36,631 bases of DNA from an archaeon (GTDB lineage Archaea > B1Sed10-29 > WALL01 > WAMD01): the NCBI GenBank assembly GCA_024275655.1, contig JAJRYR010000051.1, positions 1 to 36,631 on the forward strand, read 5' to 3'. Position numbers and translations under genes: made by a program. The notes beneath the pieces are model-generated. The model was not told the DNA's origin and did no database searches. It saw nothing but the letters and a program-made list of their open reading frames with translations. Shown piece by piece: positions 19,546 through 29,037 of the stretch (position 1 is the stretch's first letter; every line of letters begins with the position of its first letter).

Positions 19546-19883
19546 CTGTTGAGTATTTTGATTCCAAGCTCATCAGCTTTTGCAATTATTTCCTCTCTCT
19601 TTTTCTTTCCTAGGGTGCTGGACAATCTAGCTGCTTGCTTCTCTGGATCTATTGCCAGCAAGTCATTCATGTTTCTTACTAGTACCTCCTCGTACCCGCT
19701 TGGGTGGAGACCCCTGATTTCCCTAGGTGCGGAGTATCCAATTCTAGGATGAGCACCCTTTGATTTCACGTGCTTTCTCTGCTTGCTATCGATACCTCTA
19801 GGTTTTCTCCAACCAGTCTTTTGCGCTCTCTTCTTCATGTGGGCATACTGTTTCTGGAATTTGGGAAGCTTTCTAGTGTTCAT
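19542..19883 (-). CDS. rpl32e: ribosomal protein eL32
   Basis: [39 protein letters not shown]. Confidence 0.95.
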   Translation of the reverse strand: MNTRKLPKFQKQYAHMKKRAQKTGWRKPRGIDSKQRKHVKSKGAHPRIGYSAPREIRGLHPSGYEEVLVRNMNDLLAIDPEKQAARLSSTLGKKKREEIIAKADELGIKILNR

Positions 19884-20437
19884 TCAGCAACACCCTTCTC
19901 AACTATGTATATACCATCAACGAATACTCTAGGATCTTTTTTCTTTACAGTTGTTGCCTGCTCAATGTTGGCCGCTGTCTGGCCAACCTTCTCTTTATCA
20001 ATACCCTCAACTATTATTGATTCTTTACCTTTGACTGTGACTTTAACACCATCTAGGATTTGAGCATATCTTGGACTCTTTTCTCCTAGGAAGTTCTTTA
20101 TTACAACCTTGTCACCCTCAACGCTAACATTCATGGGGAAGTGCCTGTAATGGATTCTTAGTTTGTAAACATACCCCTTTGTAACTCCAGTGATCATGTT
20201 CTTTATATGTGCCTTTATTGTTCCTATCATGGCTTTTGTTCTTCTTCTTGGAAATAGAGCCCATATCTTCACTTTATTGTCCTCCTTATCTAGATGTACA
20301 TCCTCCTTTGTTTTGAACTCTCTTTCCAAGCTACCCTTTGGACCCTTTACAGTCACCTTTAACCCATCTATTTCTACCTGAACGCCCTCGGGTATTTCCA
20401 GGTATTCCTCAATCTTTGCTGCAAGCACCATTAGCAT
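19880..20437 (-). CDS. rpl6: ribosomal protein uL6
   Basis: [55 protein letters not shown]. Confidence 0.97.
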   Translation of the reverse strand: MLMVLAAKIEEYLEIPEGVQVEIDGLKVTVKGPKGSLEREFKTKEDVHLDKEDNKVKIWALFPRRRTKAMIGTIKAHIKNMITGVTKGYVYKLRIHYRHFPMNVSVEGDKVVIKNFLGEKSPRYAQILDGVKVTVKGKESIIVEGIDKEKVGQTAANIEQATTVKKKDPRVFVDGIYIVEKGVAE

Positions 20438-20443
20438 CCCCTC

Positions 20444-20833
20444 TTAGTACACATATGCTAGTAATCTACCACCAACTTTCCTCTTTTTTGCTTCTTCATG
20501 ATCTATTACGCCAATTGGTGTTGTGAGTATGAGTATTCCTATCCCTGCTGCTGGGAGGAATCTTTTCTCCCACTTTTCTAGTTCCATATATTTTGCTGGG
20601 AATCTTGGCTTAATTGCCTTACAATTGTTTATCTTCCCAAGCAATTTTACCTTGTACACACCGCCCCTACCATCATCTATGTACTCATATTCTCCTATGT
20701 ATCCTCTTTTCTGCATTACGGAGAGTATGCTTCCTAGTAATTTAGAGGCAGGTTTTAGTATGACCTCTGCCTTACCAACATTCTCTGCATCCCTTATCCT
20801 TATCATTGCATCTGCAATTGGATCGTTCAACAT
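20444..20833 (-). CDS. rps8: ribosomal protein uS8 (start re-set to [15 protein letters not shown]; the longer ORF to 20902 overlaps uS14)
   Basis: [48 protein letters not shown]. Confidence 0.95.
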   Translation of the reverse strand: MLNDPIADAMIRIRDAENVGKAEVILKPASKLLGSILSVMQKRGYIGEYEYIDDGRGGVYKVKLLGKINNCKAIKPRFPAKYMELEKWEKRFLPAAGIGILILTTPIGVIDHEEAKKRKVGGRLLAYVY

Positions 20834-20843
20834 TTTGTTCACC

Positions 20844-20999
20844 TCAGATCCCATACTTCCTAAAACCAATCTTGTGAGCGACTTCTCTGAAGCATCTACC
20901 ACATATGTTTAGACCATACTTTCTGATGACTCTCCTGTGAGTACCACATATCTCACATGTTGGAGGTTCTCTCTTCTTTTTTGCCTCATCTTTTGCCAT
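20844..20999 (-). CDS. rps14: ribosomal protein uS14 (zinc-ribbon type, 51 aa; absent from supplied ORF track)
   Basis: Manual translation: [51 protein letters not shown]; two CxxC pairs; expected position between uL5 and uS8. Confidence 0.96.
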   Translation of the reverse strand: MAKDEAKKKREPPTCEICGTHRRVIRKYGLNICGRCFREVAHKIGFRKYGI

Positions 21000-21008
21000 T
21001 TAACCACC

Positions 21009-21524
21009 TCATTCCTCCTCAGTGACTCTCACTCCCAAGTTTTCCTCAACCCACTTTATGGCTTCTTCCTTTGTGAGTTTGTGGTGTTCTGGTATCTTTC
21101 TCTTTTGCCTCTTTCTCCTTGCTATTCTGTATCCATCTTTTTCCATTGTGACACAAACATCAAACCCAAATAATCCAATATCCGGATCGTACTTTACTCC
21201 CGGTAAATCAATGTATTCATGTACACCGAAAGCAAAGTTTCCATTGTTATCAAAGTTACTTGGTCTTAGTATGTTGTCCTTTGCTTCTAGCGCCTTCTTG
21301 AGGAAGTCCAGTGCTTTCTGGCCCCTGAGTGTGACTTTGACACCAATTGGTTGTTTTTTTCTAATTCCCCAGGTTGGTATTCTATGTTTAGATATTGTTT
21401 TAACTGGTTTTTGACCAGTTAGTTTTTCCAGTAGGGCGAAGGCCTTGTCTAGTCTTTCTCCAGATTCTCCAACACCTATGTTCACAGTCACTTTTGCAAT
21501 CTTTATCTTAACCATCAACATCAC
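21009..21524 (-). CDS. rpl5: ribosomal protein uL5
   Basis: KVTVNIGVGESGERLDKAFALLEKLTGQKPVKTISK. Confidence 0.97.
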   Translation of the reverse strand: MMLMVKIKIAKVTVNIGVGESGERLDKAFALLEKLTGQKPVKTISKHRIPTWGIRKKQPIGVKVTLRGQKALDFLKKALEAKDNILRPSNFDNNGNFAFGVHEYIDLPGVKYDPDIGLFGFDVCVTMEKDGYRIARRKRQKRKIPEHHKLTKEEAIKWVEENLGVRVTEEE

Positions 21525-22240
21525 CCAATGGTTATTACTGGCTTGTCTTTACCTACAACAAACACGTACTCCTTCTTTGTTAGCAACTCTGTATCATCCT
21601 TCTTTAATAGTACCAGTGGAGGTCTAGTTATTGTTCCAGGGATAACATCAACTATCTCTGCCAGTTCGCCAGTGTGCTGACCACCTATGATATAAGCCAG
21701 GTTTCCCTTTTCGAGTTTTATTACTTCTGCTATTTCCTGGCCTGGGAGCTTTATCAATAGAGAGTCACCGGTCTTTATTGTTCTATCATCTGTGAGGATA
21801 TTCCTTCCATCGTGGAGGTTCAATTGGATCTTACCGCCTTTAACAGCGGTTTTGTTAACAACCTTCACTAGTTTTCTACCTGCCTCATTCCTGTCTATCT
21901 CCACGACGTCCAATCTTCCCAGTTTGTCATAAACGATTCTGTAATACTTATCGAGAGCAGGAATGGAGACGGTGTCCATGAATCCAACAGGGAACTTTAG
22001 TGATTTTCTAACCTTTCCATCTATCCTGACCTTTCCTCCCTTCACTATATATCTCGCTTCTTTTGCTGTCTTTGCTAGCCCTAGCATGTCTCTTAACAAG
22101 ACACCTAGTGCTATTCCATTCTCTAGTGAGTGAGGACCAGGGCTAGGTTTGATTATCCATTTGCCCTCCTTTCTTGGAACCTTCCAGGTTTTTGGGGCTG
22201 CAAGTCTTTTCAATTTTTTGTTACCACCTTTTTTTGCCAT
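21521..22240 (-). CDS. rps4e: ribosomal protein eS4
   Basis: LKRLAAPKTWKVPRKEGKWIIKPSPGPHSLENGIALGVLLRDMLGLA. Confidence 0.97.
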   Translation of the reverse strand: MAKKGGNKKLKRLAAPKTWKVPRKEGKWIIKPSPGPHSLENGIALGVLLRDMLGLAKTAKEARYIVKGGKVRIDGKVRKSLKFPVGFMDTVSIPALDKYYRIVYDKLGRLDVVEIDRNEAGRKLVKVVNKTAVKGGKIQLNLHDGRNILTDDRTIKTGDSLLIKLPGQEIAEVIKLEKGNLAYIIGGQHTGELAEIVDVIPGTITRPPLVLLKKDDTELLTKKEYVFVVGKDKPVITIG

Positions 22241-22250
22241 GGGAACACCC

Positions 22251-22634
22251 TCATTCCTTTATCTTTTGTTCCAACCTTTCCTTTCTTTTAACATCCTCAA
22301 GGTTCAGTTCTGTTATCATGAGATTTGATGGATGAATGGGAACAAGTACTTCCTCACCATTTGTCTTTCTCCTCTTTACCTTGTCTATGTAAACCCTATA
22401 CTTCTTTAGATCCACTTCAACGATCTTGCCCTCGACACCTGCAAAGTCTCCTCTGAGTATCTTCACTGTGTCCCCCTTTCTAACTGGGAATGATCTTCTC
22501 TTGTATTTTTCTCTCAATTCCTTGCTGAGTGTAGCCGCCATTTTCTTCTGTCTGATATGAAGAGGAGCATTAAAGTGCCTCTTTCTTTGTTTTCTAGGTT
22601 TTGAACTTACCTTTCTCCCAGCCATTTTCACCAC
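22251..22634 (-). CDS. rpl24: ribosomal protein uL24
   Basis: [42 protein letters not shown] (KOW). Confidence 0.97.
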   Translation of the reverse strand: MVKMAGRKVSSKPRKQRKRHFNAPLHIRQKKMAATLSKELREKYKRRSFPVRKGDTVKILRGDFAGVEGKIVEVDLKKYRVYIDKVKRRKTNGEEVLVPIHPSNLMITELNLEDVKRKERLEQKIKE

Positions 22635-23042
22635 TCACAGCACGTTTTTTGCTAAGGTTGCGACCTTTGAAAATCTCTCCGCAACCTCCTTTGCAACTAT
22701 TCCTTTGATCTCAGTTCCTCTTGGATGTCCCTTATCATCAATCAATACAGCAGCATTATCAGGGAACTTTATTCTAGTGCCGTCAGGTCTTCTGTACTCC
22801 TTCCTCTGTCTAATGATTACAGCCTTCACAACCTTTTTCCTTATTTCTGGCTTACCTTTCTTTACGGAACAGACGACCACATCTCCAACTCCGGCTCTAG
22901 GCATTATTCTTCTCTTTCCCTTAAATCCAATTACTCCAATTATCTCCAACTCTTTGGCTCCTGTATTGTCATCGCAAACCAATCTTGATCCTATATGAAG
23001 AGCCTTCACGACGTGAGAGCCAACTGCCTTCATTTCATTCAC
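22635..23042 (-). CDS. rpl14: ribosomal protein uL14
   Basis: VCDDNTGAKELEIIGVIGFKGKRRIMPRAGVGDVVVCSVKKGKPEIRKKVVKAVIIRQRKEYRRPDG. Confidence 0.97.
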   Translation of the reverse strand: MNEMKAVGSHVVKALHIGSRLVCDDNTGAKELEIIGVIGFKGKRRIMPRAGVGDVVVCSVKKGKPEIRKKVVKAVIIRQRKEYRRPDGTRIKFPDNAAVLIDDKGHPRGTEIKGIVAKEVAERFSKVATLAKNVL

Positions 23043-23382
23043 CTGCCCTCTTCACAACTTCTAGTATCACAAAGGATTTTGTCTTGCTTATCTTTCTAGT
23101 CTCTCCGACTTTCACTATGTCTCCAGGCTTGACATCGATGCAATCTGGTTTGTGAACAGTCATTTTACTTTTTGCTCTTGCAAGTCTCTCATACTTTTTT
23201 ATCTTCTTTATGAAGGTCCTCTCAACAACAGCAGATCTGTGCATCTTTCCAGTTGACACTACCTTTGCGGTGAATATGTTTCCTCTAACCTTTATGTTTC
23301 CATGTATTGGGCAGTTTGGATCCGTGCAAACTATCTGTGTCTCTTCCATTTGGGTAGCCCCCTTTTGATTTTTCGCCACCAT
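23035..23382 (-). CDS. rps17: ribosomal protein uS17 (start may be MEETQIVCTDPNC, about 23349)
   Basis: CTDPNCPIHGNIKVRGNIFTAKVVSTGKMHRSAVVERTF. Confidence 0.94.
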   Translation of the reverse strand: MVAKNQKGATQMEETQIVCTDPNCPIHGNIKVRGNIFTAKVVSTGKMHRSAVVERTFIKKIKKYERLARAKSKMTVHKPDCIDVKPGDIVKVGETRKISKTKSFVILEVVKRAGE

Positions 23383-23660
23383 TTCTTTATCCTCTCCTCA
23401 GGTCTTTGTAACAGGTCATTACCGTTTACAATCACCTTCCCATCTGGGAAGGCAATTGAGAGGGTTACTACGTCCTTTGGGACGATTTTTCGCCCATTCT
23501 TTGTTTCAAGGGTTATTGTTTTTAGGGTTTCATCAATGATCTTTCCCTTTAGTCCCATCAGGGACCTATCCGATGCATTCACTATCTCAGCCTCAAACCC
23601 TATGAGGCCATTCTTTGCTATTATGAGCATCTCATGGGAGTTCAATTTGATCTTCTGCAT
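23331..23660 (-). CDS. rnp1: RNase P protein subunit Rpp29/Pop4 (start may be near 23630)
   Basis: GLIGFEAEIVNASDRSLMGLKGKIIDETLKTITLETKNGRKIVPKD. Confidence 0.9.
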   Translation of the reverse strand: MQKIKLNSHEMLIIAKNGLIGFEAEIVNASDRSLMGLKGKIIDETLKTITLETKNGRKIVPKDVVTLSIAFPDGKVIVNGNDLLQRPEERIKKWWRKIKRGLPKWKRHR

Positions 23661-23943
23661 ATCCCATCTGTACCAACACTTTTTTTATCTTGTCCAGGTG
23701 ATTGCCCTGGAGTTCGATCCTATTGTCCTTGACGGCTCCGCCACATGCGAGCCGCTTTTTCAGGTCCTTTGCGAGTTTTTCTAGGTTTGCATTCTTATCA
23801 GATAACTCAACTATGGTCACGGTTTTTCCAAATTTTCTTCTCTCGGTTTTGATTTTTACATGGGTTGTGCTTTTGTCTAATTCTTCAAACAATTCTTCGG
23901 GCAACCCTCCTATCTTCATTCTAAACCTCCCTTTCCTTTTCAT
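23632..23943 (-). CDS. translation initiation factor SUI1/eIF1 family (start may be MKIGGLPEEL near 23919)
   Basis: RRKFGKTVTIVELSDKNANLEKLAKDLKKRLACGGAVKDNRIELQGNH. Confidence 0.95.
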   Translation of the reverse strand: MKRKGRFRMKIGGLPEELFEELDKSTTHVKIKTERRKFGKTVTIVELSDKNANLEKLAKDLKKRLACGGAVKDNRIELQGNHLDKIKKVLVQMGYAEDQIELP

Positions 23944-24136
23944 TAATTATCGTTTTTATCCTAGCGATTGTTCTCCTTATTTCCTTTATCCTACCTGGGT
24001 TCTTTGGAGCAACACCGCTAGCCACTGCACCTCTCTCTAGCCTTAGCTCTGCTTCCAACTCCTCTAGCTTTGCTTCCAATTCTGGAATGCTAAGCTCCCT
24101 GAGCTCCTTTGACCTCAGTATTGCCACTTTCACCAC
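23921..24136 (-). CDS. rpl29: ribosomal protein uL29
   Basis: ILRSKELRELSIPELEAKLEELEAELRLERG...NPGRIKEIRRTIARIKTII. Confidence 0.95.
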   Translation of the reverse strand: MVKVAILRSKELRELSIPELEAKLEELEAELRLERGAVASGVAPKNPGRIKEIRRTIARIKTIINEKEREV

Positions 24137-24746
24137 CCATTCTCTTACTTATCTCCTCGGTAATGTCAACCTTCTCAGGTAGGACCATATCTGGAGGAGC
24201 AATCCTAACAGTTACTCCGATGACACCTGCTTTTTTCAATGCTTGAGCATGAGCCACTCTAACCTGCTCAGCTAGGTAACCTGCCTTCTTCAGGTATCCA
24301 GCCGCTGTTCTTTCTCTTCTAGCCATTCCTCCTTTTCCAACGAGTTTTCCACTGATGATGATTTCACATCCTAGAGCGCCAGCTCTCATTATCTGGTCCT
24401 TTGCCCAGAGCATAACCTTTCTGAAGTGGAGACCCTTCTCTAGGGATCTGGCGATTCTATTTGCCATAACTACTGCATCCAGCTCTGGTACGGGGATCTC
24501 CTCAACCTTTATTTGGACATTCTGCAACCCGAAGTTGTTTTCTATCTCTTGAGTTAATTCTCTTATTGATCTTCCCTTTCTTCCTATTACTAGACCAGGT
24601 CTCTCAACCCTAATGATTACTCTAGTTACCAGTGGTGTTTTCTGGATATCTACCCCTGCGTATCCTGCCCTAGCTAGTTTTTCCTTTAGGTATCTGTCCA
24701 ACATGACCTTCGTAATTCCGTCCTGGATAAACCTTCTCTCTATCAA
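24090..24746 (-). CDS. rps3: ribosomal protein uS3
   Basis: KH domain VIIRVERPGLVIGRKGRSIRELTQEIE; ISGKLVGKGGMARRE. Confidence 0.97.
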   Translation of the reverse strand: MIERRFIQDGITKVMLDRYLKEKLARAGYAGVDIQKTPLVTRVIIRVERPGLVIGRKGRSIRELTQEIENNFGLQNVQIKVEEIPVPELDAVVMANRIARSLEKGLHFRKVMLWAKDQIMRAGALGCEIIISGKLVGKGGMARRERTAAGYLKKAGYLAEQVRVAHAQALKKAGVIGVTVRIAPPDMVLPEKVDITEEISKRMGGESGNTEVKGAQGA

Positions 24747-24749
24747 GGT

Positions 24750-25184
24750 TCAAACCTCCCTTACGATTACTTCCATATGAGCGAGAGTAATATTATTCAA
24801 TCTCCATCTACCTTTAGGGGCCCTTCTTGTTAGCACAGCACCTTTGTCTGCTTTTGCATGGACTATGATCAGCTTCTCTTTGTCTAGTCCCTTGTTCTCT
24901 GCATTGTTCTCCACGTTCTTCAACAGCTTTAGTATAATCTTGCTAGCCTTTACAGGATACTTCCCGATTATTCCTCCTCTCCTGTGACCGACACTTGTAT
25001 TGTACTTCTTGAAGGGAACTGGCCTTTTCTTTGCAATCACTTCCTCTAGGTACTTCTCTGCCTTTAACAGTGGCATTCCTCTTATAGCATCCATAACCAC
25101 TGCTGCCTGCTTGTAGGACACGTCCACGTCCTTAACGCAGGCCTTTGCGAACTTTTCACCTTCAACTTTCATGGAATATGCCAT
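24750..25184 (-). CDS. rpl22: ribosomal protein uL22
   Basis: DVSYKQAAVVMDAIRGMPLLKAEKYLEEVIAKKRPVPFKKYNTSVGHRRG. Confidence 0.97.
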   Translation of the reverse strand: MAYSMKVEGEKFAKACVKDVDVSYKQAAVVMDAIRGMPLLKAEKYLEEVIAKKRPVPFKKYNTSVGHRRGGIIGKYPVKASKIILKLLKNVENNAENKGLDKEKLIIVHAKADKGAVLTRRAPKGRWRLNNITLAHMEVIVREV

Positions 25185-25196
25185 TGTTAATCACCC

Positions 25197-25589
25197 TTAC
25201 TTGGCAGATACGAACTTGGTGGATCTTGTTGCTCCTATACCTGGACCGCTGTGCTTGACTTCCTTTCTTGTTGGTGCATACTCTCCCAGGTAGTGCCCAA
25301 TCATTTCTGGTTGGATCTTTACATATGTGAATTCCTTTCCGTTGTGAACTGCAATTGTTCTGCCGACCATGCTTGGCAAAATGATCATGTCTCTAACATG
25401 AGTTCTTATTATCTTGTCTGGCTTTTTTTTCAACTTCTTGAGGAGCGTTCTCTCTTCTCTAGTGAACCCTCTCTTAATCTTTCTTCTTTGCCTGGCTGGG
25501 AATAGCTCTGCTAGCTTTTCCAAGCTTTCTTCCTCTATCTTTTGGAGCTCCTCAAGTGTATAACCCCTGTACGTGAATATTTTTGCCAA
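25197..25589 (-). CDS. rps19: ribosomal protein uS19
   Basis: [50 protein letters not shown]. Confidence 0.97.
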   Translation of the reverse strand: MAKIFTYRGYTLEELQKIEEESLEKLAELFPARQRRKIKRGFTREERTLLKKLKKKPDKIIRTHVRDMIILPSMVGRTIAVHNGKEFTYVKIQPEMIGHYLGEYAPTRKEVKHSGPGIGATRSTKFVSAK

Positions 25590-25594
25590 CTAAA

Positions 25595-26308
25595 TCACCT
25601 CTTCCTCCTACCAGTTCTTCTAGCTGCAATATGACCAACCTTTCTACCAGGTGGTGCAGTTCTCTTTGTGGTTGTTGCCTTACCTGGGTGGTGCTCTTTA
25701 CCACCGAATGGGTGATCTACTGCGTTCATCGCGACTCCTCTGACTCTTGGCCACCAGTGGTTTCTGGCCTTGTATTTATAATGAGCATTACCTGCCTTAA
25801 CCAGTGGTTTCTCTAGCCTACCACCACCAGATGCCACACCTATTGTGGCTAGAGCATTAAGCTTTATTGCCTTTGTTTTTCCGGATGGGAGTTTTACAAG
25901 GGCGAACTTTGAGTCCTTGGATACTATGTAACTGGTTGCTCCAGAGGATCTTACTAGGGATCCTCCGTTTCCAGGAACTCCCTCTATGTTGAATATTGGG
26001 ATACCTTCTGGTATTGCCTCTAGTGGTAGAACGTTCCCTATTGCTATTCCAGCATCGGGACCTTGTCTTACTTCATCTCCTATGCCTATCCCCTCTGGAG
26101 CCAGGTATTCAGTGGTTTTTCCGTCTTCCCATTTTATCTTCATAACTATTGTGCTCTTGGATGGATCATCTATCAAGTCAGTTACTACTCCAGTGATTGT
26201 CTGATCCTTTGTGTGAATATACTTTGCTCTAGTTTTGAATCTATGGCTAGGTGCCTTGAATGATGGGCTTCCCTTACCTCTTCTTTGGTGTATCAATGGC
26301 CTACCCAT
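25595..26308 (-). CDS. rpl2: ribosomal protein uL2
   Basis: WWPRVRGVAMNAVDHPFGGKEHHPGKATTTKRTAPPGRKVGHIAARRTGRRKR. Confidence 0.98.
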   Translation of the reverse strand: MGRPLIHQRRGKGSPSFKAPSHRFKTRAKYIHTKDQTITGVVTDLIDDPSKSTIVMKIKWEDGKTTEYLAPEGIGIGDEVRQGPDAGIAIGNVLPLEAIPEGIPIFNIEGVPGNGGSLVRSSGATSYIVSKDSKFALVKLPSGKTKAIKLNALATIGVASGGGRLEKPLVKAGNAHYKYKARNHWWPRVRGVAMNAVDHPFGGKEHHPGKATTTKRTAPPGRKVGHIAARRTGRRKR

Positions 26309-26318
26309 ACCACATCCC

Positions 26319-26579
26319 TCATATCATATTTAGTTTGGTTGCAAGCTCAGTTGCGGGAGTTTCCTTACTTAGTTTCACATAAGCCTTTTTCCTTCCCTTT
26401 CTATCTATCATTGTGTTTACAGACTCGACCTTCACGCCATACAGTCTCTCTACCTCGTGCTTTATTTCTGGCTTGGTTGCCTTTTTATCGACAACGAACA
26501 CTATCTTGTTTTCCCTTTCTATGAGCTGAATTGCCTTTTCTGACATCAGTGGATAGAGTATGATACCCATGTTACTCAC
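26319..26579 (-). CDS. rpl23: ribosomal protein uL23
   Basis: [49 protein letters not shown]. Confidence 0.97.
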   Translation of the reverse strand: MSNMGIILYPLMSEKAIQLIERENKIVFVVDKKATKPEIKHEVERLYGVKVESVNTMIDRKGRKKAYVKLSKETPATELATKLNMI

Positions 26580-27357
26580 CTAGTGCCTTTATTGCGGATT
26601 CTGTCCAGATTGTGAGTCTACCTGCGTGCCCACCAGGGGCAAGTTCCTCAACGTTTAGATCCTTTACTAGGACAGCATCCACGCCAGGAATATTTTCAAC
26701 AATCTTTGCGAAGTTGACATCTGTTATAACAAACAACGCGGATTTCTTCTTCTTGTATTTTCTTCCTCTCATCTTGCCCTTTCCAGATCTTATCTTTTTC
26801 TCCTTTGCTCTCTCTAGCTCTTCCCCAAGTCCCAGCTTGCTTAGCAATTTCTCGACATCTCTTGTCTTCTTTATCTCCTGGACCGTGTCTTCTATTACAA
26901 TTGGAAGAGAGATTTTCTCTGGGATCTTGTGACCCCTCTTCTTCACCAGTTCAGGGATTGCAGTGGCAGCAATTGCAGATCTGAGTGCCAGGGCCCTTTC
27001 TTTCTTGTTTACCTTTTTGTATAGTATTTTCTCCACTTTTGGTGGGTGAGCCCTAATTCCGCCCTTTGCCTGTGGCACTCTCCTGACTTCTCCCAGTCCT
27101 CCACCACCAGGTTTTGTTCTAGGCAATCTTGCAATACCTCTGTTTATTCCAGCCCTGTAAGCGTATCTTCTTCCAACGTACTCTGCGGATGTATCCTTAC
27201 CAGCCAGGTAGTAGTTCCCCTTTGGTTGAAGTTTGTGACTCTGTAGTGCGGTGAATACCCTCGTGATTACATCAGGTCTGTATGGAGTATTGAATACACT
27301 AGGAAGAGCGATCTCGCCCTTAACCTTTCCCTCTATGTCATAAACATTTGCTTTCAT
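26572..27357 (-). CDS. rpl4: ribosomal protein uL4
   Basis: [40 protein letters not shown]. Confidence 0.97.
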   Translation of the reverse strand: MKANVYDIEGKVKGEIALPSVFNTPYRPDVITRVFTALQSHKLQPKGNYYLAGKDTSAEYVGRRYAYRAGINRGIARLPRTKPGGGGLGEVRRVPQAKGGIRAHPPKVEKILYKKVNKKERALALRSAIAATAIPELVKKRGHKIPEKISLPIVIEDTVQEIKKTRDVEKLLSKLGLGEELERAKEKKIRSGKGKMRGRKYKKKKSALFVITDVNFAKIVENIPGVDAVLVKDLNVEELAPGGHAGRLTIWTESAIKALGE

Positions 27358-28358
27358 ATGGCTTTCACCCTAGCGCCTTGTTGTGACTTTTGTGAGATCT
27401 TAACGATCTCAGGCACAGGTATCTCCTTTGTTGGAGGCCTCAATGCTGGCCTTAACATTATCAACCTCTTCTTTGGACCTGGCACTGATCCCTTCAATAG
27501 TATGTAACCATTCTTTACTAGCCCGTAGTGTGGAATGCCACCAGCTGGATTTATCTCATCGCCATTTTCTCCTATCTTTAGAACGATCTTGTTAACCTCA
27601 GTTCTAACATGGAATCCAGTTTGACCGGCTTGTGGTATTCTCCACATTGTTTTTGCTGGGTGCCATGGACCAAGGGATCCTACGTGCCTTCTGTAACCAT
27701 GTGCTTTTCTAGTTTGTATCTTAATGCCCCATCTCTTTACTGGACCCTGCACACCCTTTCCTTTTGTAACTGCGATAACATCCACGTAATCTCCTTCCTT
27801 GAAAACCTCGTTGATTGTGATCTCCTTTCCAAGCTTCTCCTTTGCATATTCCAGAGCAGCCTTTGGATCTCCACCAATCTTTATCTCGAAGACCTCTGGG
27901 GTCTTCTTGAAAGGTGGTTTAGTGTGAACGAGAAGCCTTATCTCAGAAATCTTGTCTATTTGGGATTCTAGAACGGAGCTATCGTGTTTTGCTTTCTTGG
28001 GTGGAGTGGATATCTTTCTTTTCAAATTTTTGTCCAGTTTTTCAGCCCAGACTTCTGTTAGGACCTTTTTGCCATATGGGGTTTTTGTGTATGCTCTGAT
28101 ACCAAAGACCACCAGGGGTGGGACTTCAATGATTGTTGCAGGAATAGCAATTGTTTGGTCAAATGTTGGTGAGTTTTTGTACTTGTCCACAGCCATTATG
28201 TGTGTCATTCCAGCCTTGTAACCAGCAAAGGCTAGAGGCTTAACCTCATCTGATTCTGGCCAGGAATTTATCCTGGGATAGATCCTTCTAGCCCTAACCC
28301 TAGGGGAAAATGCCAATGATCCTGCCCTTGGTTTTGTTAATTTACTCATTCTCTTCAC
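27354..28358 (-). CDS. rpl3: ribosomal protein uL3 (start probably MSKLTKPRAGS at 28349)
   Basis: KLTKPRAGSLAFSPRVRARR; GVQGPVKRWGIKIQTRKAHGYRRHVGSLGPWHPAKTMWRIPQAGQTGFHVRTE. Confidence 0.98.
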   Translation of the reverse strand: MKRMSKLTKPRAGSLAFSPRVRARRIYPRINSWPESDEVKPLAFAGYKAGMTHIMAVDKYKNSPTFDQTIAIPATIIEVPPLVVFGIRAYTKTPYGKKVLTEVWAEKLDKNLKRKISTPPKKAKHDSSVLESQIDKISEIRLLVHTKPPFKKTPEVFEIKIGGDPKAALEYAKEKLGKEITINEVFKEGDYVDVIAVTKGKGVQGPVKRWGIKIQTRKAHGYRRHVGSLGPWHPAKTMWRIPQAGQTGFHVRTEVNKIVLKIGENGDEINPAGGIPHYGLVKNGYILLKGSVPGPKKRLIMLRPALRPPTKEIPVPEIVKISQKSQQGARVKAI

Positions 28359-28416
28359 CTGCGGCTAGCTTTCGCTCTCTAGCCTTGGGAGCAGGAACGA
28401 GAAGGGGATTTCCAGA

Positions 28417-28438
28417 ACCGTGTGGGATTTCACACGGT
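28417..28438. promoter_or_regulatory. perfect 8-bp hairpin (ACCGTGTG / CACACGGT, 6-nt loop) in the presumed uL3 leader
   Basis: Exact complementarity read from sequence; lies between a TATA-like element at 28462-28476 and the uL3 start. Confidence 0.7.
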
Positions 28439-28461
28439 ATGCCTAGTTTTTACCAGTAACC

Positions 28462-28476
28462 CTTTATATATCTTTT
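28462..28476. promoter_or_regulatory. TATA-like element (CTTTATATATCTTTT), candidate uL3 superoperon promoter, possibly bidirectional
   Basis: AT-rich TATA-box-like sequence; nearly symmetric, so usable on either strand. Confidence 0.5.
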
Positions 28477-28617
28477 GCTATTATCCCCTCTCGCTCCCAC
28501 TGGCGGGATGCAGAGCATTGCCCGCAAGGCTAGGGGAGCCGCTCCCATCAGGGAGCGATATCATCATGAGCGCAAATATTTTGCGAGTAGGGGTTTATAA
28601 ATATTTGTGATTTAGTA

Positions 28618-28690
28618 CGCCCCGGCCGGGATTCGAACCCGGGCCGCGGGCTCGACAGGCCCGCATCCTAGACCGCTAGACTACCGGGGC
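28618..28690 (-). tRNA. tRNA-Asp(GUC)
   Basis: GCCCCGGTAGTCTAGCGGTCTAGGATG CGGGC-CTGTCGA-GCCCG CGGCCCGGGTTCGAATCCCGGCCGGGGC. Confidence 0.96.
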
Positions 28691-28728
28691 AACTGCGAGT
28701 TAGTTATAATAAAAGGGGTTTAAAAAAG

Positions 28729-29037
28729 TTAACGGGTTTCATCAAACAACCAGTTGTAATAGTCCTCATTTACCCTAACGTTCCACCTTGCTATCACCGG
28801 AGTGGAGTAAGGGTGGTTATCCTGTATGAACTTTACTAGGGGTTCCTCCAGTTCTGGTTTTGTCTTTACCAACATGGCATACTCCTCGCTTACCTCTAGC
28901 TTCCCCTTCCACCAATACTTACTTTCAATTTGCCAAATATCCACACATCCAGCTAGTCGAGCTTCTAAAACCATATCTCTCAATTTCTCTGCATCGTTCC
29001 TTGTTGGTAGGGTTGTGTACACTAGCAGAATATCCAT
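28729..29037 (-). CDS. cutA: CutA1 family protein
   Basis: LARLAGCVDIWQIESKYWWKGKLEVSEEYAMLVKT; NHPYSTPVI. Confidence 0.93.
   Translation of the reverse strand: MDILLVYTTLPTRNDAEKLRDMVLEARLAGCVDIWQIESKYWWKGKLEVSEEYAMLVKTKPELEEPLVKFIQDNHPYSTPVIARWNVRVNEDYYNWLFDETR

Noticed and set aside
28483-28560. SRP RNA or H/ACA RNA at the uL3 upstream region
   Set aside because: No SRP helix 8 GGAA-type signature; no k-turn plus ACA arrangement convincingly seen.
28548-28567. Possible second C/D-box sRNA on the minus strand (ATGATGA...CTGA)
   Set aside because: Only a C and one D-like box, 9-nt spacing, no convincing C'/D pair; kept only as part of the structured uL3 upstream region.
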